Below are positions 6,543-11,489 of a DNA stretch of 11,489 nucleotides, piece by piece. Below the pieces are notes generated by a model. That model had not been told where the DNA came from. It made no database searches and saw only the letters and a list, made by a program, of their open reading frames with translations. Where the stretch lies: the NCBI GenBank assembly GCA_035260485.1, contig DATFVC010000046.1:1-11489 (forward strand), given 5' to 3'. Position 1 is the first letter of the stretch. Every line of letters starts with the position of its first letter. The stretch comes from VRUE01 sp035260485 (GTDB lineage: Bacteria > Actinomycetota > Thermoleophilia > Solirubrobacterales > 70-9). The position numbers were made by a program, and so were the translations under genes.

Positions 6543-6578
6543 TACGGTATTGCCGGATGTAATTGTCGTCGTCATGGA

Positions 6579-6602
6579 CGGGACGCTCCCAGGCCGGGAC
6601 GC
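6579..6602. repeat. Paired CGGGACGC repeats upstream of vapB
   Basis: CGGGACGC occurs twice in the same orientation, at 6579-6586 and 6595-6602, start to start 16 bases apart. The first overlaps the inverted repeat GGGA-CGC-TCCC (6580-6590). The repeats lie between the murI stop and the vapBC promoter. Ribbon-helix-helix antitoxins often bind short repeated operators in this position, but whether VapB binds here is only inferred; the sites are also some 40 bases upstream of the candidate -10. Confidence 0.4.
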
Positions 6603-6622
6603 ACAGGTGGGTGGAGAAGGGG

Positions 6623-7450
6623 TCAAATCTGAAAATTCTCTGGGCCAGATGCTCGGCAACACCCGGAGATGTCGACCCGTTTGACCTCTCCAAGGGGCAT
6701 CTGGAGGAAGCGCGTGCCCAGCTCGCGGAAGGACTCGACCTCGCCGCTGCAGAGGAAGCGGTACTCGCCCTCGCCGTCGGCGGGGCGGGCCAAGCCGGCT
6801 GACTCGAGCGTGCGCTGGGCGGCGGCGGCGACCGCGTGGCCGCCGCTGACGAGGCGCACGTCGCGGCCGAGGATGCGCTGCAGCATCGGCGCGACCAGGG
6901 GGTAGTGAGTGCAGCCGAGGATCAGCGTGTCGACAGCGGCCCGCTTCAACGGCGCGCAGTAGGCACGGGCCATCTCGAGGACGCCATGGTCGAAGGGGGA
7001 GCCGTCCTGGATGAAGGGAGCGAGATCGGGCGCCTCGACCTCGGTTACCTCGAGCGTCCTGCCCTGCCCCTCGAGGGCACGCCGGTAGGCGCCGCTCTCG
7101 ACCGTGTTGGGCGTGGCGAGCACGCCAACCCGCCCGCTGTTGGTGATCGCCGCGGCGATCTCGGCCTGCGGCTCGACCACCGGGACCACCTCTACCCCGT
7201 GCTCCACCGCAACCTCGCGCGCCACTCCCTCGCCGATCGAGGTTGCCGTGTTGCAGGCGATCACCAGCAGCTTGGCGCCGTCCTGCAAAAGCAACGTAGC
7301 GATCGCCCGGATCCGCTCCCGCAGCTGCTCTGGGTCGCGCGTGCCGTAGGGAAACATCGCCGTATCGCCGAGATAGACGAAGTCCTCCTCGGGGAGCGAG
7401 ACCAGACACTCGTGAAGCACGGTGAGGCCGCCGACCCCGGAGTCGAACAT
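6623..7450 (-). CDS. murI: Glutamate racemase
   Basis: MurI interconverts L- and D-glutamate, providing D-Glu for peptidoglycan. At 275 residues the length is normal. It has the FDSGVGGLTV start motif (Asp3, Ser4), the first catalytic cysteine Cys66 in ACNTATS, the second, Cys180, in GCTHYPL, and the GDTAMFPYG loop. Two ends are odd. The only ordinary start codon (ATG 7450) lies inside the first conserved strand: the preceding in-frame codons read SQPIA, matching the usual PIGVFDSGVGG pattern, yet no ATG, GTG or TTG occurs before an upstream stop. The C terminus carries a tail, GCCRASGPENFQI, beyond the point where relatives usually end, encoded by AT-rich sequence. The gene follows the membrane-protein gene by 20 bases without a Shine-Dalgarno. 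Confidence 0.94.
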   Translation of the reverse strand: MFDSGVGGLTVLHECLVSLPEEDFVYLGDTAMFPYGTRDPEQLRERIRAIATLLLQDGAKLLVIACNTATSIGEGVAREVAVEHGVEVVPVVEPQAEIAAAITNSGRVGVLATPNTVESGAYRRALEGQGRTLEVTEVEAPDLAPFIQDGSPFDHGVLEMARAYCAPLKRAAVDTLILGCTHYPLVAPMLQRILGRDVRLVSGGHAVAAAAQRTLESAGLARPADGEGEYRFLCSGEVESFRELGTRFLQMPLGEVKRVDISGCCRASGPENFQI

Positions 7451-7470
7451 CGCGATCGGCTGCGAAGCGT

Positions 7471-7956
7471 CTAGAGGAATGGTTTGTAAGCCATGAAGAA
7501 AATCGTCACGACGACGATCAGGCCGGCGAGCGTGCCGACTTTGCCGATCCGGTCGCCGAGCGCTTCGAACTCATCGCTGAGCGTGTCGCCCGACTCCAGA
7601 TCGCGCTCGGCCAGCGCTTTCGCCTCGCGCACCTTGGGCTGGAAGAACACATGCTGGAGGCCGAAGAGGACGATGATCGCGAGGAAGCCGACGCTGATGA
7701 AGGCATCGCTCCCTTCCCAGGGGCCGTCAGCGAGGAGATAGATCCCTGCAAGCAGCAGAACGATCATCCCGGGGTTGACGAGATATTTGTCGATCTTCTG
7801 AATCCCGGCCATGATCGCCGGCGTCGCCTTGGGGAACTGCGGCGTGACCGAGAAGAGGAACGCGTAGCCGAAGGTCGGGCCGAAGGCGAGCACGACCGCC
7901 AGGATGTGCAAGAACAGCGCAATCTTGTATCCAGGGTCGACAATCGTCGCCAGCAT
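7471..7956 (-). CDS. Four-helix integral membrane protein, DUF2269-like
   Basis: A 161-residue membrane protein of unknown function. Four hydrophobic segments are visible at about 10-36, 59-77, 84-105 and 139-157. The first holds KIALFLHILAVVLAFGPTFG, with a histidine inside the membrane. A charged loop at 106-138 (EAKALAERDLESGDTLSDEF) lies between helices 3 and 4. The pattern resembles the DUF2269 membrane family (the short N terminus followed by a LFLHxLxxxLxxG helix), which I assign only tentatively. It starts 18 bases after the prmA stop and ends 20 bases before murI, so it is probably in the same transcript. TATGTT lies eight bases before its ATG and could be an additional internal promoter. 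No signal peptide or enzymatic motif is seen. Confidence 0.8.
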   Translation of the reverse strand: MLATIVDPGYKIALFLHILAVVLAFGPTFGYAFLFSVTPQFPKATPAIMAGIQKIDKYLVNPGMIVLLLAGIYLLADGPWEGSDAFISVGFLAIIVLFGLQHVFFQPKVREAKALAERDLESGDTLSDEFEALGDRIGKVGTLAGLIVVVTIFFMAYKPFL

Positions 7957-7974
7957 CGCGCGAAAACATATCCA

Positions 7975-8817
7975 CTAGCGACGACGGAGTAGAACTGCTG
8001 CCCAATCCCCCAGTTGGCGACGCTCGACCTCGTCGAGTTCGACCGGGGCGAAAACATCGGCAACCTCGTCCACCTCGGTTGGGAGAAGCCCGGAGCAGAC
8101 GACGACGTGGGGAGTGCTCGCCGGAGCCTCGACGTGGGGATCGCTCGCGAGCTGCACAGCCACTGCATTCAGCACCGGCGCGGTCAGGTTGGCTACGACG
8201 GTTGGCCCGAGCTCCGGCAGTCCCTCGTGCAGGTTGACTCGCTCGAACCTGGCCGTAACCCCGTTGACCTCAGCATTGGCACTCGCCGCCTCGATCGAGG
8301 CCAGCTCGTGGTCGTAGCCGCACACCGGGCCCCAGCCGAGCTTGGCGGCGGCGATGGCGAGCACCCCCGAGCCCGTGCCGAGGTCGGTTAACGGCCCCTG
8401 CGCCTCCCCCGCCTCGGCCAGCTCGAGCAGCAGCTCGAGGCAGAGGCGGGTGGTCGGGTGGGCGCCGGTGCCGAAGGCACGGCCGGGGTCGACGACTACA
8501 TCGATTGCGCCTTCGCGCGGCGCCTCCCATGAGGGGCGCAGCCAGAGCCGCTCGCCGACCAGCAACGGCTTGTGGAAGTCCTGCCAGCGGTCGGCCCAGT
8601 CGTCGGGCACCTGGGTCGCGACCAGCTCGACCAGCCCGCCTCCGGCCGCCGCCTCTATCTCCCCCAGCTCGGGCAGCTCCCCCTCGCCGCCGTAGATCGC
8701 GTACTCGACATAGCCGCGGCCACGCTCCTCCTCGACCCCGTTCGGCGCCAGAACGGTCAGCTCGGCCAGGACCTGCTCGGCCAGCTCGGGGACGCAGCGA
8801 ACCGCCAGCCGGATCAA
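7975..8817 (-). CDS. prmA: Ribosomal protein L11 methyltransferase
   Basis: PrmA trimethylates ribosomal protein L11 using S-adenosylmethionine. The 280-residue product has an N-terminal L11-recognition domain (about 1-85) and a Rossmann-type methyltransferase domain. Motifs are DPGRAFGTGAHPTT (110-123), the SAM-binding TDLGTGSG (144-151), the acidic residue Asp169 ending the second strand (GYDHE), and NLTAPVL (200-206), equivalent to the catalytic-loop NLLAxxL. The start is TTG, sharing TTGA with the dnaJ stop, so the two genes are translationally coupled. prmA directly after dnaJ is a conserved arrangement in many Gram-positive bacteria. The fold and motifs leave little room for another methyltransferase family. 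Confidence 0.94.
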   Translation of the reverse strand: MIRLAVRCVPELAEQVLAELTVLAPNGVEEERGRGYVEYAIYGGEGELPELGEIEAAAGGGLVELVATQVPDDWADRWQDFHKPLLVGERLWLRPSWEAPREGAIDVVVDPGRAFGTGAHPTTRLCLELLLELAEAGEAQGPLTDLGTGSGVLAIAAAKLGWGPVCGYDHELASIEAASANAEVNGVTARFERVNLHEGLPELGPTVVANLTAPVLNAVAVQLASDPHVEAPASTPHVVVCSGLLPTEVDEVADVFAPVELDEVERRQLGDWAAVLLRRR

Positions 8818-9479
8818 CCGAAGGCTCTGCGGACGCGGGAGAAGAAGCTCCCGCCGTCACCGTGTCGCGAGCGCAGGTTGCGCGGCTCCAGCGTGTCACC
8901 GAGCTTCTCTGCCAGCTCGCGCTGCTCCTCCGAGAGCTCCTCCGGGACGATCACCTGCACCGCGATCACCATGTCGCCGGGCGGGCCGCCGTTGGCGCCG
9001 GGCATGCCATGACCCCGCAGAGCGAACTGGCTGCCTGGCTGGGTGCCGGCGGGCAGCTCGATCTCGCGCTCGCCCTCATGGCTCGGAACCTTGATCTTGG
9101 CGCCCAGCATCGCGTCGACCGCTGAGATCTCAACCGTGTGGATCAGGTCCTGGCCACGCATCGGCCCGCGCCGCACCTCGAAGCCGAAGCTGCCGCCGAA
9201 GAAGGCTTGGAAGATGTCCTCGACCGAGCCGAAGCCCCCCGGCGCAGCGCCGGCGCCGCGCAGACCGTCATGCCCGTAAGCGTCGTAGGCGTTGCGCCGC
9301 TCGGGGTCGGAGAGCACCTCGTAGGCTTCCGCTGCCGCCTTGAACTTCTCCTCCGCCTCAGGGTCGTGGTTGTTGACGTCTGGGTGCAGCTCGCGGGCGA
9401 GGCGACGAAAAGCCGTCTTCACCTCGGCCTTGTTGGCGTCCCGCTGGACGCCGAGGATCTCGTAGTAGTCGCCGGGCAT
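8814..9479 (-). CDS. dnaJ: Short DnaJ-type co-chaperone lacking zinc finger and one C-terminal domain
   Basis: J-domain protein that should stimulate DnaK ATPase. Residues 4-68 form a complete J domain with HPD at 32-34, followed by a Gly/Phe region (about 69-105). After DLIHTVEIS (111-119), the normal start of C-terminal domain I, the sequence continues with AVDAMLGAKIKVPSHEGERE, the normal start of domain II. All four CxxCxGxG repeats and the rest of domain I are absent. The usual end is kept, including GTQPGSQFALRGHGMP and a final SFFSRVRRAFG. The total is 221 residues against about 370-380 for full DnaJ. The reading frame is clean, so it is not a frameshift pseudogene. The ATG overlaps the hrcA TGA by one base (TGATG). 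It may be a second, hrcA-linked DnaJ, with a full-length copy elsewhere. Confidence 0.92.
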   Translation of the reverse strand: MPGDYYEILGVQRDANKAEVKTAFRRLARELHPDVNNHDPEAEEKFKAAAEAYEVLSDPERRNAYDAYGHDGLRGAGAAPGGFGSVEDIFQAFFGGSFGFEVRRGPMRGQDLIHTVEISAVDAMLGAKIKVPSHEGEREIELPAGTQPGSQFALRGHGMPGANGGPPGDMVIAVQVIVPEELSEEQRELAEKLGDTLEPRNLRSRHGDGGSFFSRVRRAFG

Positions 9480-10501
9480 CAGCCGTAGATCGTCTCGCAG
9501 TAGCGCGACAACTGGCGCGCCGCGCCGCGCACCGAGGCGATCGCCGTCGCGTAGTCCATCCGCAGCGGGCCGACCACGCCGACCGAGCCGAGATTGCGGT
9601 GCGCCAGGCCGTAATTGGCCCCGACGATGCTGACCGAGCGCAGCTCGGGCTGCGGGTTCTCGCCGCCGATCCAGACGAACACGGAGCGCTCGTCGAGGGC
9701 GGAGCGGAGCATGCCCAGCACACCCGCCCGGCGCTCGAGCGCCGTCATCAGCCGGTCGGCCCGGGGCAGGTCGTCGAGGTGAGCTTCGGACAGCAGTCGC
9801 GAAGCCCCCTCCATGTAGAGACCCTCGCCGGTCTCCTGCTCCAGCTCGGTGAAGGCTGGGGCGAGAGAGGCGACGAAGCGTGACTCGACCGGCCCCAGCT
9901 CTGGATCGGCAAGCCGGTTCGCGATCATCCGCGCGCCAACGCTCATCCCGGTCAGCGACTCATTGAGATAGCTGGAGGACCACTCGACCAGGCCGGAGTC
10001 GACCGGAGCCTCGAAGTCGAAGACACGCTTGGCGACGGTGCCGGTGGAGGCAATCGCGATCGCCATCACCTTGGTCGGCTGCAGGCGCAGCACCTCGACC
10101 CGGTGGATCGTCGCCGTGGCCGGCGCCGGCGCCGTGGCGAGGGCCATCAGGTTGGTGACCCGGGCAAGAGCGGCGGTGGTCTCGCGCATCGCCTCGTCGA
10201 TCTCGCGCCGCAGCCGCGACAGCTCGAGCTCGACCCCATCAGCAGCCTGCAGCGTGCCCGAGGCCATCAGCAGATCGACGTAGCAGCGGTATCCGATGTC
10301 CGTCGGAACCCGGCCGGCAGAGGTGTGCGGGTGGGTCAGGCAGCCAGCCGCCTCAAGTGCCGCCAGCTCAGCGCGCACAGTCGAGGGGCCCCACTCGATC
10401 TCGTCCTTCTCAGCAATCGGCTTCGAAGCCACGGGCTTGCCCGACGCGAGGTACGCGTCGACCACCAGCTTGAGAATCAGCTCCTGGCGCTGAGAGAGCA
10501 T
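9479..10501 (-). CDS. hrcA: Heat-inducible transcription repressor HrcA
   Basis: HrcA represses chaperone genes by binding the CIRCE inverted repeat and is activated by GroEL. The 340-residue protein has the expected length. The N-terminal winged helix includes LSQRQELILKLVVDAYLASG (2-21), then GPSTVRAELAALEAAGCLTH (38-57) and HTSAGRVPTDIGYRCYVD (59-76), which is the family's strongest signature. The remaining sequence matches the GAF-like and dimerisation regions, ending in the SVIGxxYG-like segment SIVGANYG near residue 300. The ATG at 10501 has no Shine-Dalgarno, but TAGACT lies six bases upstream. I find no CIRCE (TTAGCACTC-N9-GAGTGCTAA) in 10502-10561 or elsewhere in the window. It is coupled to dnaJ by a one-base overlap. 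Confidence 0.95.
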   Translation of the reverse strand: MLSQRQELILKLVVDAYLASGKPVASKPIAEKDEIEWGPSTVRAELAALEAAGCLTHPHTSAGRVPTDIGYRCYVDLLMASGTLQAADGVELELSRLRREIDEAMRETTAALARVTNLMALATAPAPATATIHRVEVLRLQPTKVMAIAIASTGTVAKRVFDFEAPVDSGLVEWSSSYLNESLTGMSVGARMIANRLADPELGPVESRFVASLAPAFTELEQETGEGLYMEGASRLLSEAHLDDLPRADRLMTALERRAGVLGMLRSALDERSVFVWIGGENPQPELRSVSIVGANYGLAHRNLGSVGVVGPLRMDYATAIASVRGAARQLSRYCETIYG

Positions 10502-10507
10502 GCTCGA

Positions 10508-10513
10508 AGTCTA
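10508..10513 (-). promoter_or_regulatory. Candidate -10 element for hrcA
   Basis: TAGACT on the minus strand fits TANNNT and ends six bases (TCGAGC) before the hrcA ATG. There is no Shine-Dalgarno, so the transcript may begin at the ATG. No -35 hexamer is evident. Spacing is the same as at hisIE and vapB. Confidence 0.5.
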
Positions 10514-10542
10514 GAAGCCGAGAGGGCGCAGCTCCCGCGGGT

Positions 10543-10558
10543 GGCGTCAGCGCACGCC
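10543..10558 (-). terminator. Possible weak hairpin terminator after hadB
   Basis: GGCGT (10543-10547) and ACGCC (10554-10558) form a five-pair stem with a six-base loop, starting three bases after the hadB TAG. No T run follows, so it is either a weak terminator of the GC-rich actinobacterial type or merely a hairpin. A larger imperfect pairing of GAGAGGCG with CGCCCTCTC (10520s) is also possible. Confidence 0.3.
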
Positions 10559-10561
10559 TCT

Positions 10562-10954
10562 CTACAGCGCTACTTCAGCCTCAGCGTTCTTGATCGTCAC
10601 GCTCTCGCCCTGGGCAGCGACGACATCGATCGTCGCCTTGCCGTCCTCGACCGACTCGACCGTGCCGGTGACCGCGATCTCGGTCTCCGGCGCCCCCATG
10701 CCGCGAAACTCGACCGAGAGGCGCATCAAGGATCCCGGGTCTCCACCAGCCGCCTCGGTGCTTGCACGAGCGACGAGGCCCATCATGTAGAGGCCGTGGA
10801 GGATCGTGTTCGGCAGCCCCACCGCCTTCGCGAACTCAGGGTCGATATGGATCGGGTTGAAGTCGCCCGAGGCGCCGGCGTAGCGATGCGGCGTGTACTT
10901 GTCGGGCGTCACCCGCAGCTCGGCGATCTGGTCACCAGCGTTCAGCTCGGCCAT
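10562..10954 (-). CDS. hadB: MaoC-type (R)-hydroxyacyl dehydratase, catalytic subunit
   Basis: A 130-residue single hot-dog domain with the hydratase-2 motif YAGASGDFNPIHIDPEFAKA (25-44), including the likely catalytic Asp31 and His36 and the Asn33-Pro34 turn, followed by GLPNTILHGLYMMG. In mycobacterial HadAB the catalytic subunit of this type pairs with a HadA partner to dehydrate (3R)-hydroxyacyl-ACP in type II fatty acid synthesis. Here the partner lies immediately upstream (TGA-G-ATG, one base between stop and start) and a GGGGGG stretch serves as ribosome-binding site. That arrangement supports a heterodimer. Whether the true substrate is acyl-ACP or enoyl-CoA cannot be read from the sequence. 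Confidence 0.85.
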   Translation of the reverse strand: MAELNAGDQIAELRVTPDKYTPHRYAGASGDFNPIHIDPEFAKAVGLPNTILHGLYMMGLVARASTEAAGGDPGSLMRLSVEFRGMGAPETEIAVTGTVESVEDGKATIDVVAAQGESVTIKNAEAEVAL

Positions 10955-10955
10955 C

Positions 10956-11414
10956 TCATACCCCCCTGACGATGTTGGTCCAGGTGCCGCGAACGACCTG
11001 CTCGCCGTCCTGGTTGACCGAGACGGTCTCGAAGACGTAGAAGCCGTTGTCGGGCTTCCCATCCCTGCCCTCTTTTTCAAAGATCTCCAGGCACTTGGCC
11101 GTGGTCGTGATCTCGTCGCCCGAGCAGGCCGGCTCGTCCCACTCGAACTGCTGCCCACCGTGCACCATCGTGGCGAAGTTCATTCCCACCTCGGGATCGA
11201 ACATCGCCGGGGCCAGCGCCGGGGAGCTGTAGACGACGCAGAACATCGGCGGCGCCACCACCTCGCGATAACCGGCTGCCCTGGCGGCCTCGCGGTCGAA
11301 GTGGACCGGATTCTCGATCCCCAGCACGCGTGCGTACTCGCCAATCTTCTCCTTGCCCACCTCATACGTCGTGGCGGGCCACTCCTTGCCTATCGCCTCG
11401 GTCTTGATCGCCAT
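10956..11414 (-). CDS. hadA: MaoC N-terminal / FAS1-like dehydratase subunit, HadA type
   Basis: A 152-residue hot-dog protein of the MaoC-dehydratase N-terminal (FAS1-like) family. It shows the family pattern of an N-terminal helix region (YEVGKEKIGEYARVLGIENP), GYREVVAPPMF (48-58), and VHGGQQFEWDEPACSGDEI (84-102). It lacks the SGDxNPxH catalytic motif and so fits the substrate-binding, non-catalytic role seen for HadA beside a catalytic HadB. The ATG at 11414 has AAGGT about ten bases upstream; TAAGGT at eight bases could double as a -10. It lies 35 bases after the end of lepA, and a short palindrome sits in that gap. The symbol is by analogy with mycobacterial HadAB; hadC remains an alternative name. 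Confidence 0.82.
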   Translation of the reverse strand: MAIKTEAIGKEWPATTYEVGKEKIGEYARVLGIENPVHFDREAARAAGYREVVAPPMFCVVYSSPALAPAMFDPEVGMNFATMVHGGQQFEWDEPACSGDEITTTAKCLEIFEKEGRDGKPDNGFYVFETVSVNQDGEQVVRGTWTNIVRGV

Positions 11415-11434
11415 CGGCGGAGACCTTACCCATT

Positions 11435-11446
11435 CACCGATCGGTG
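11435..11446. repeat. Palindrome CACCGATCGGTG upstream of hadA
   Basis: A perfect 12-base palindrome lies between the lepA stop and the hadA start, about 20 bases before the hadA ATG. It could be a regulator operator for hadAB or a chance hairpin; it is too short and has no T run to be a convincing terminator. Confidence 0.4.
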
Positions 11447-11449
11447 GCG

Positions 11450-11489
11450 CTATTCGTCGATCTCGAGGACGGCGAGGAAGGCCTCCTGT
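11450..11489 (-). CDS. lepA: 3' end of lepA (elongation factor 4), partial
   Basis: Only the last 12 codons are inside the window, reading QEAFLAVLEIDE and then TAG. Bacterial LepA proteins end in a PQEAF(L/M)AvL-type segment, and lepA lies upstream of hrcA-dnaJ in many Gram-positive and actinobacterial genomes. The match is short, so the call rests on this motif and the context. LepA is a ribosome-bound translational GTPase. The rest of the gene lies beyond the window. Confidence 0.7.
   Translation of the reverse strand, partial: QEAFLAVLEIDE

Noticed and set aside
6300..7409. 369-codon minus-strand frame ending in vapB
   Set aside because: Only the last 76 codons (vapB) have homology; the upstream part is murI read in the wrong frame, giving an Arg/Ala/Gly-rich sequence.
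8110..8120. GAGTGCT resembling half of a CIRCE element
   Set aside because: It is inside prmA coding sequence, with no matching TTAGCACTC half at nine bases; chance.
8814..9479. dnaJ as a pseudogene
   Set aside because: No stop or frameshift; both ends are conserved, starts and stops are coupled to hrcA and prmA, and the deletion is in frame at a domain boundary.

Overview
All genes in this window lie on the minus strand, so transcription runs from high to low coordinates. The DNA is GC-rich and densely packed. The gene order lepA / hadA-hadB / hrcA-dnaJ-prmA / yqeY-phoH-ybeY-era is that of an actinobacterial chromosome. A deep-branching lineage such as Thermoleophilia is my guess, from the fused hisIE and the small DnaJ; it is not proven. 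This is core chromosome with two small mobile insertions: an intein and a toxin-antitoxin pair. There are no rRNA or tRNA genes and no CRISPR arrays.

Layout in the direction of transcription. (1) 11489-11450 is the last 12 codons of lepA. (2) hadA-hadB (11414-10562) encode a two-subunit MaoC-type hydroxyacyl dehydratase. (3) hrcA-dnaJ-prmA-DUF2269-murI (10501-6623) is a compact run: heat-shock repressor, an internally shortened DnaJ, ribosomal protein L11 methyltransferase, a four-helix membrane protein and glutamate racemase. (4) A vapB-vapC pair (6530-5894) runs without a gap into yqeY-phoH-ybeY-era (5888-2243), a set of RNA and ribosome maintenance genes. (5) A 95-base nested inverted repeat holding a terminator hairpin (2150-2244) closes that operon. 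(6) hisIE-trpE (2123-17) starts a histidine/tryptophan biosynthesis operon that probably continues beyond the window.

The most striking element is a 334-residue intein inside PhoH (3809-4810), placed just before Walker B. It has no nucleophile at residue 1 but carries the Trp/Cys/Thr set of class 3 inteins, plus a LAGLIDADG endonuclease domain. Other points of interest are: a DnaJ in which the start of C-terminal domain I is joined directly to domain II, with no zinc finger; a vapBC pair placed so that its promoter probably drives the PhoH/YbeY/Era operon; three first-in-operon genes with TANNNT exactly six bases before the start codon and no Shine-Dalgarno, suggesting leaderless mRNAs; an hrcA with no visible CIRCE operator; and a murI whose conserved first strand lies upstream of its only ordinary start codon.

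The only genuine non-coding stretches are short: 11415-11449, 10502-10561, 7957-7974, 7451-7470, 6531-6622 and 2124-2242. There is no gene-free stretch longer than 300 bases.
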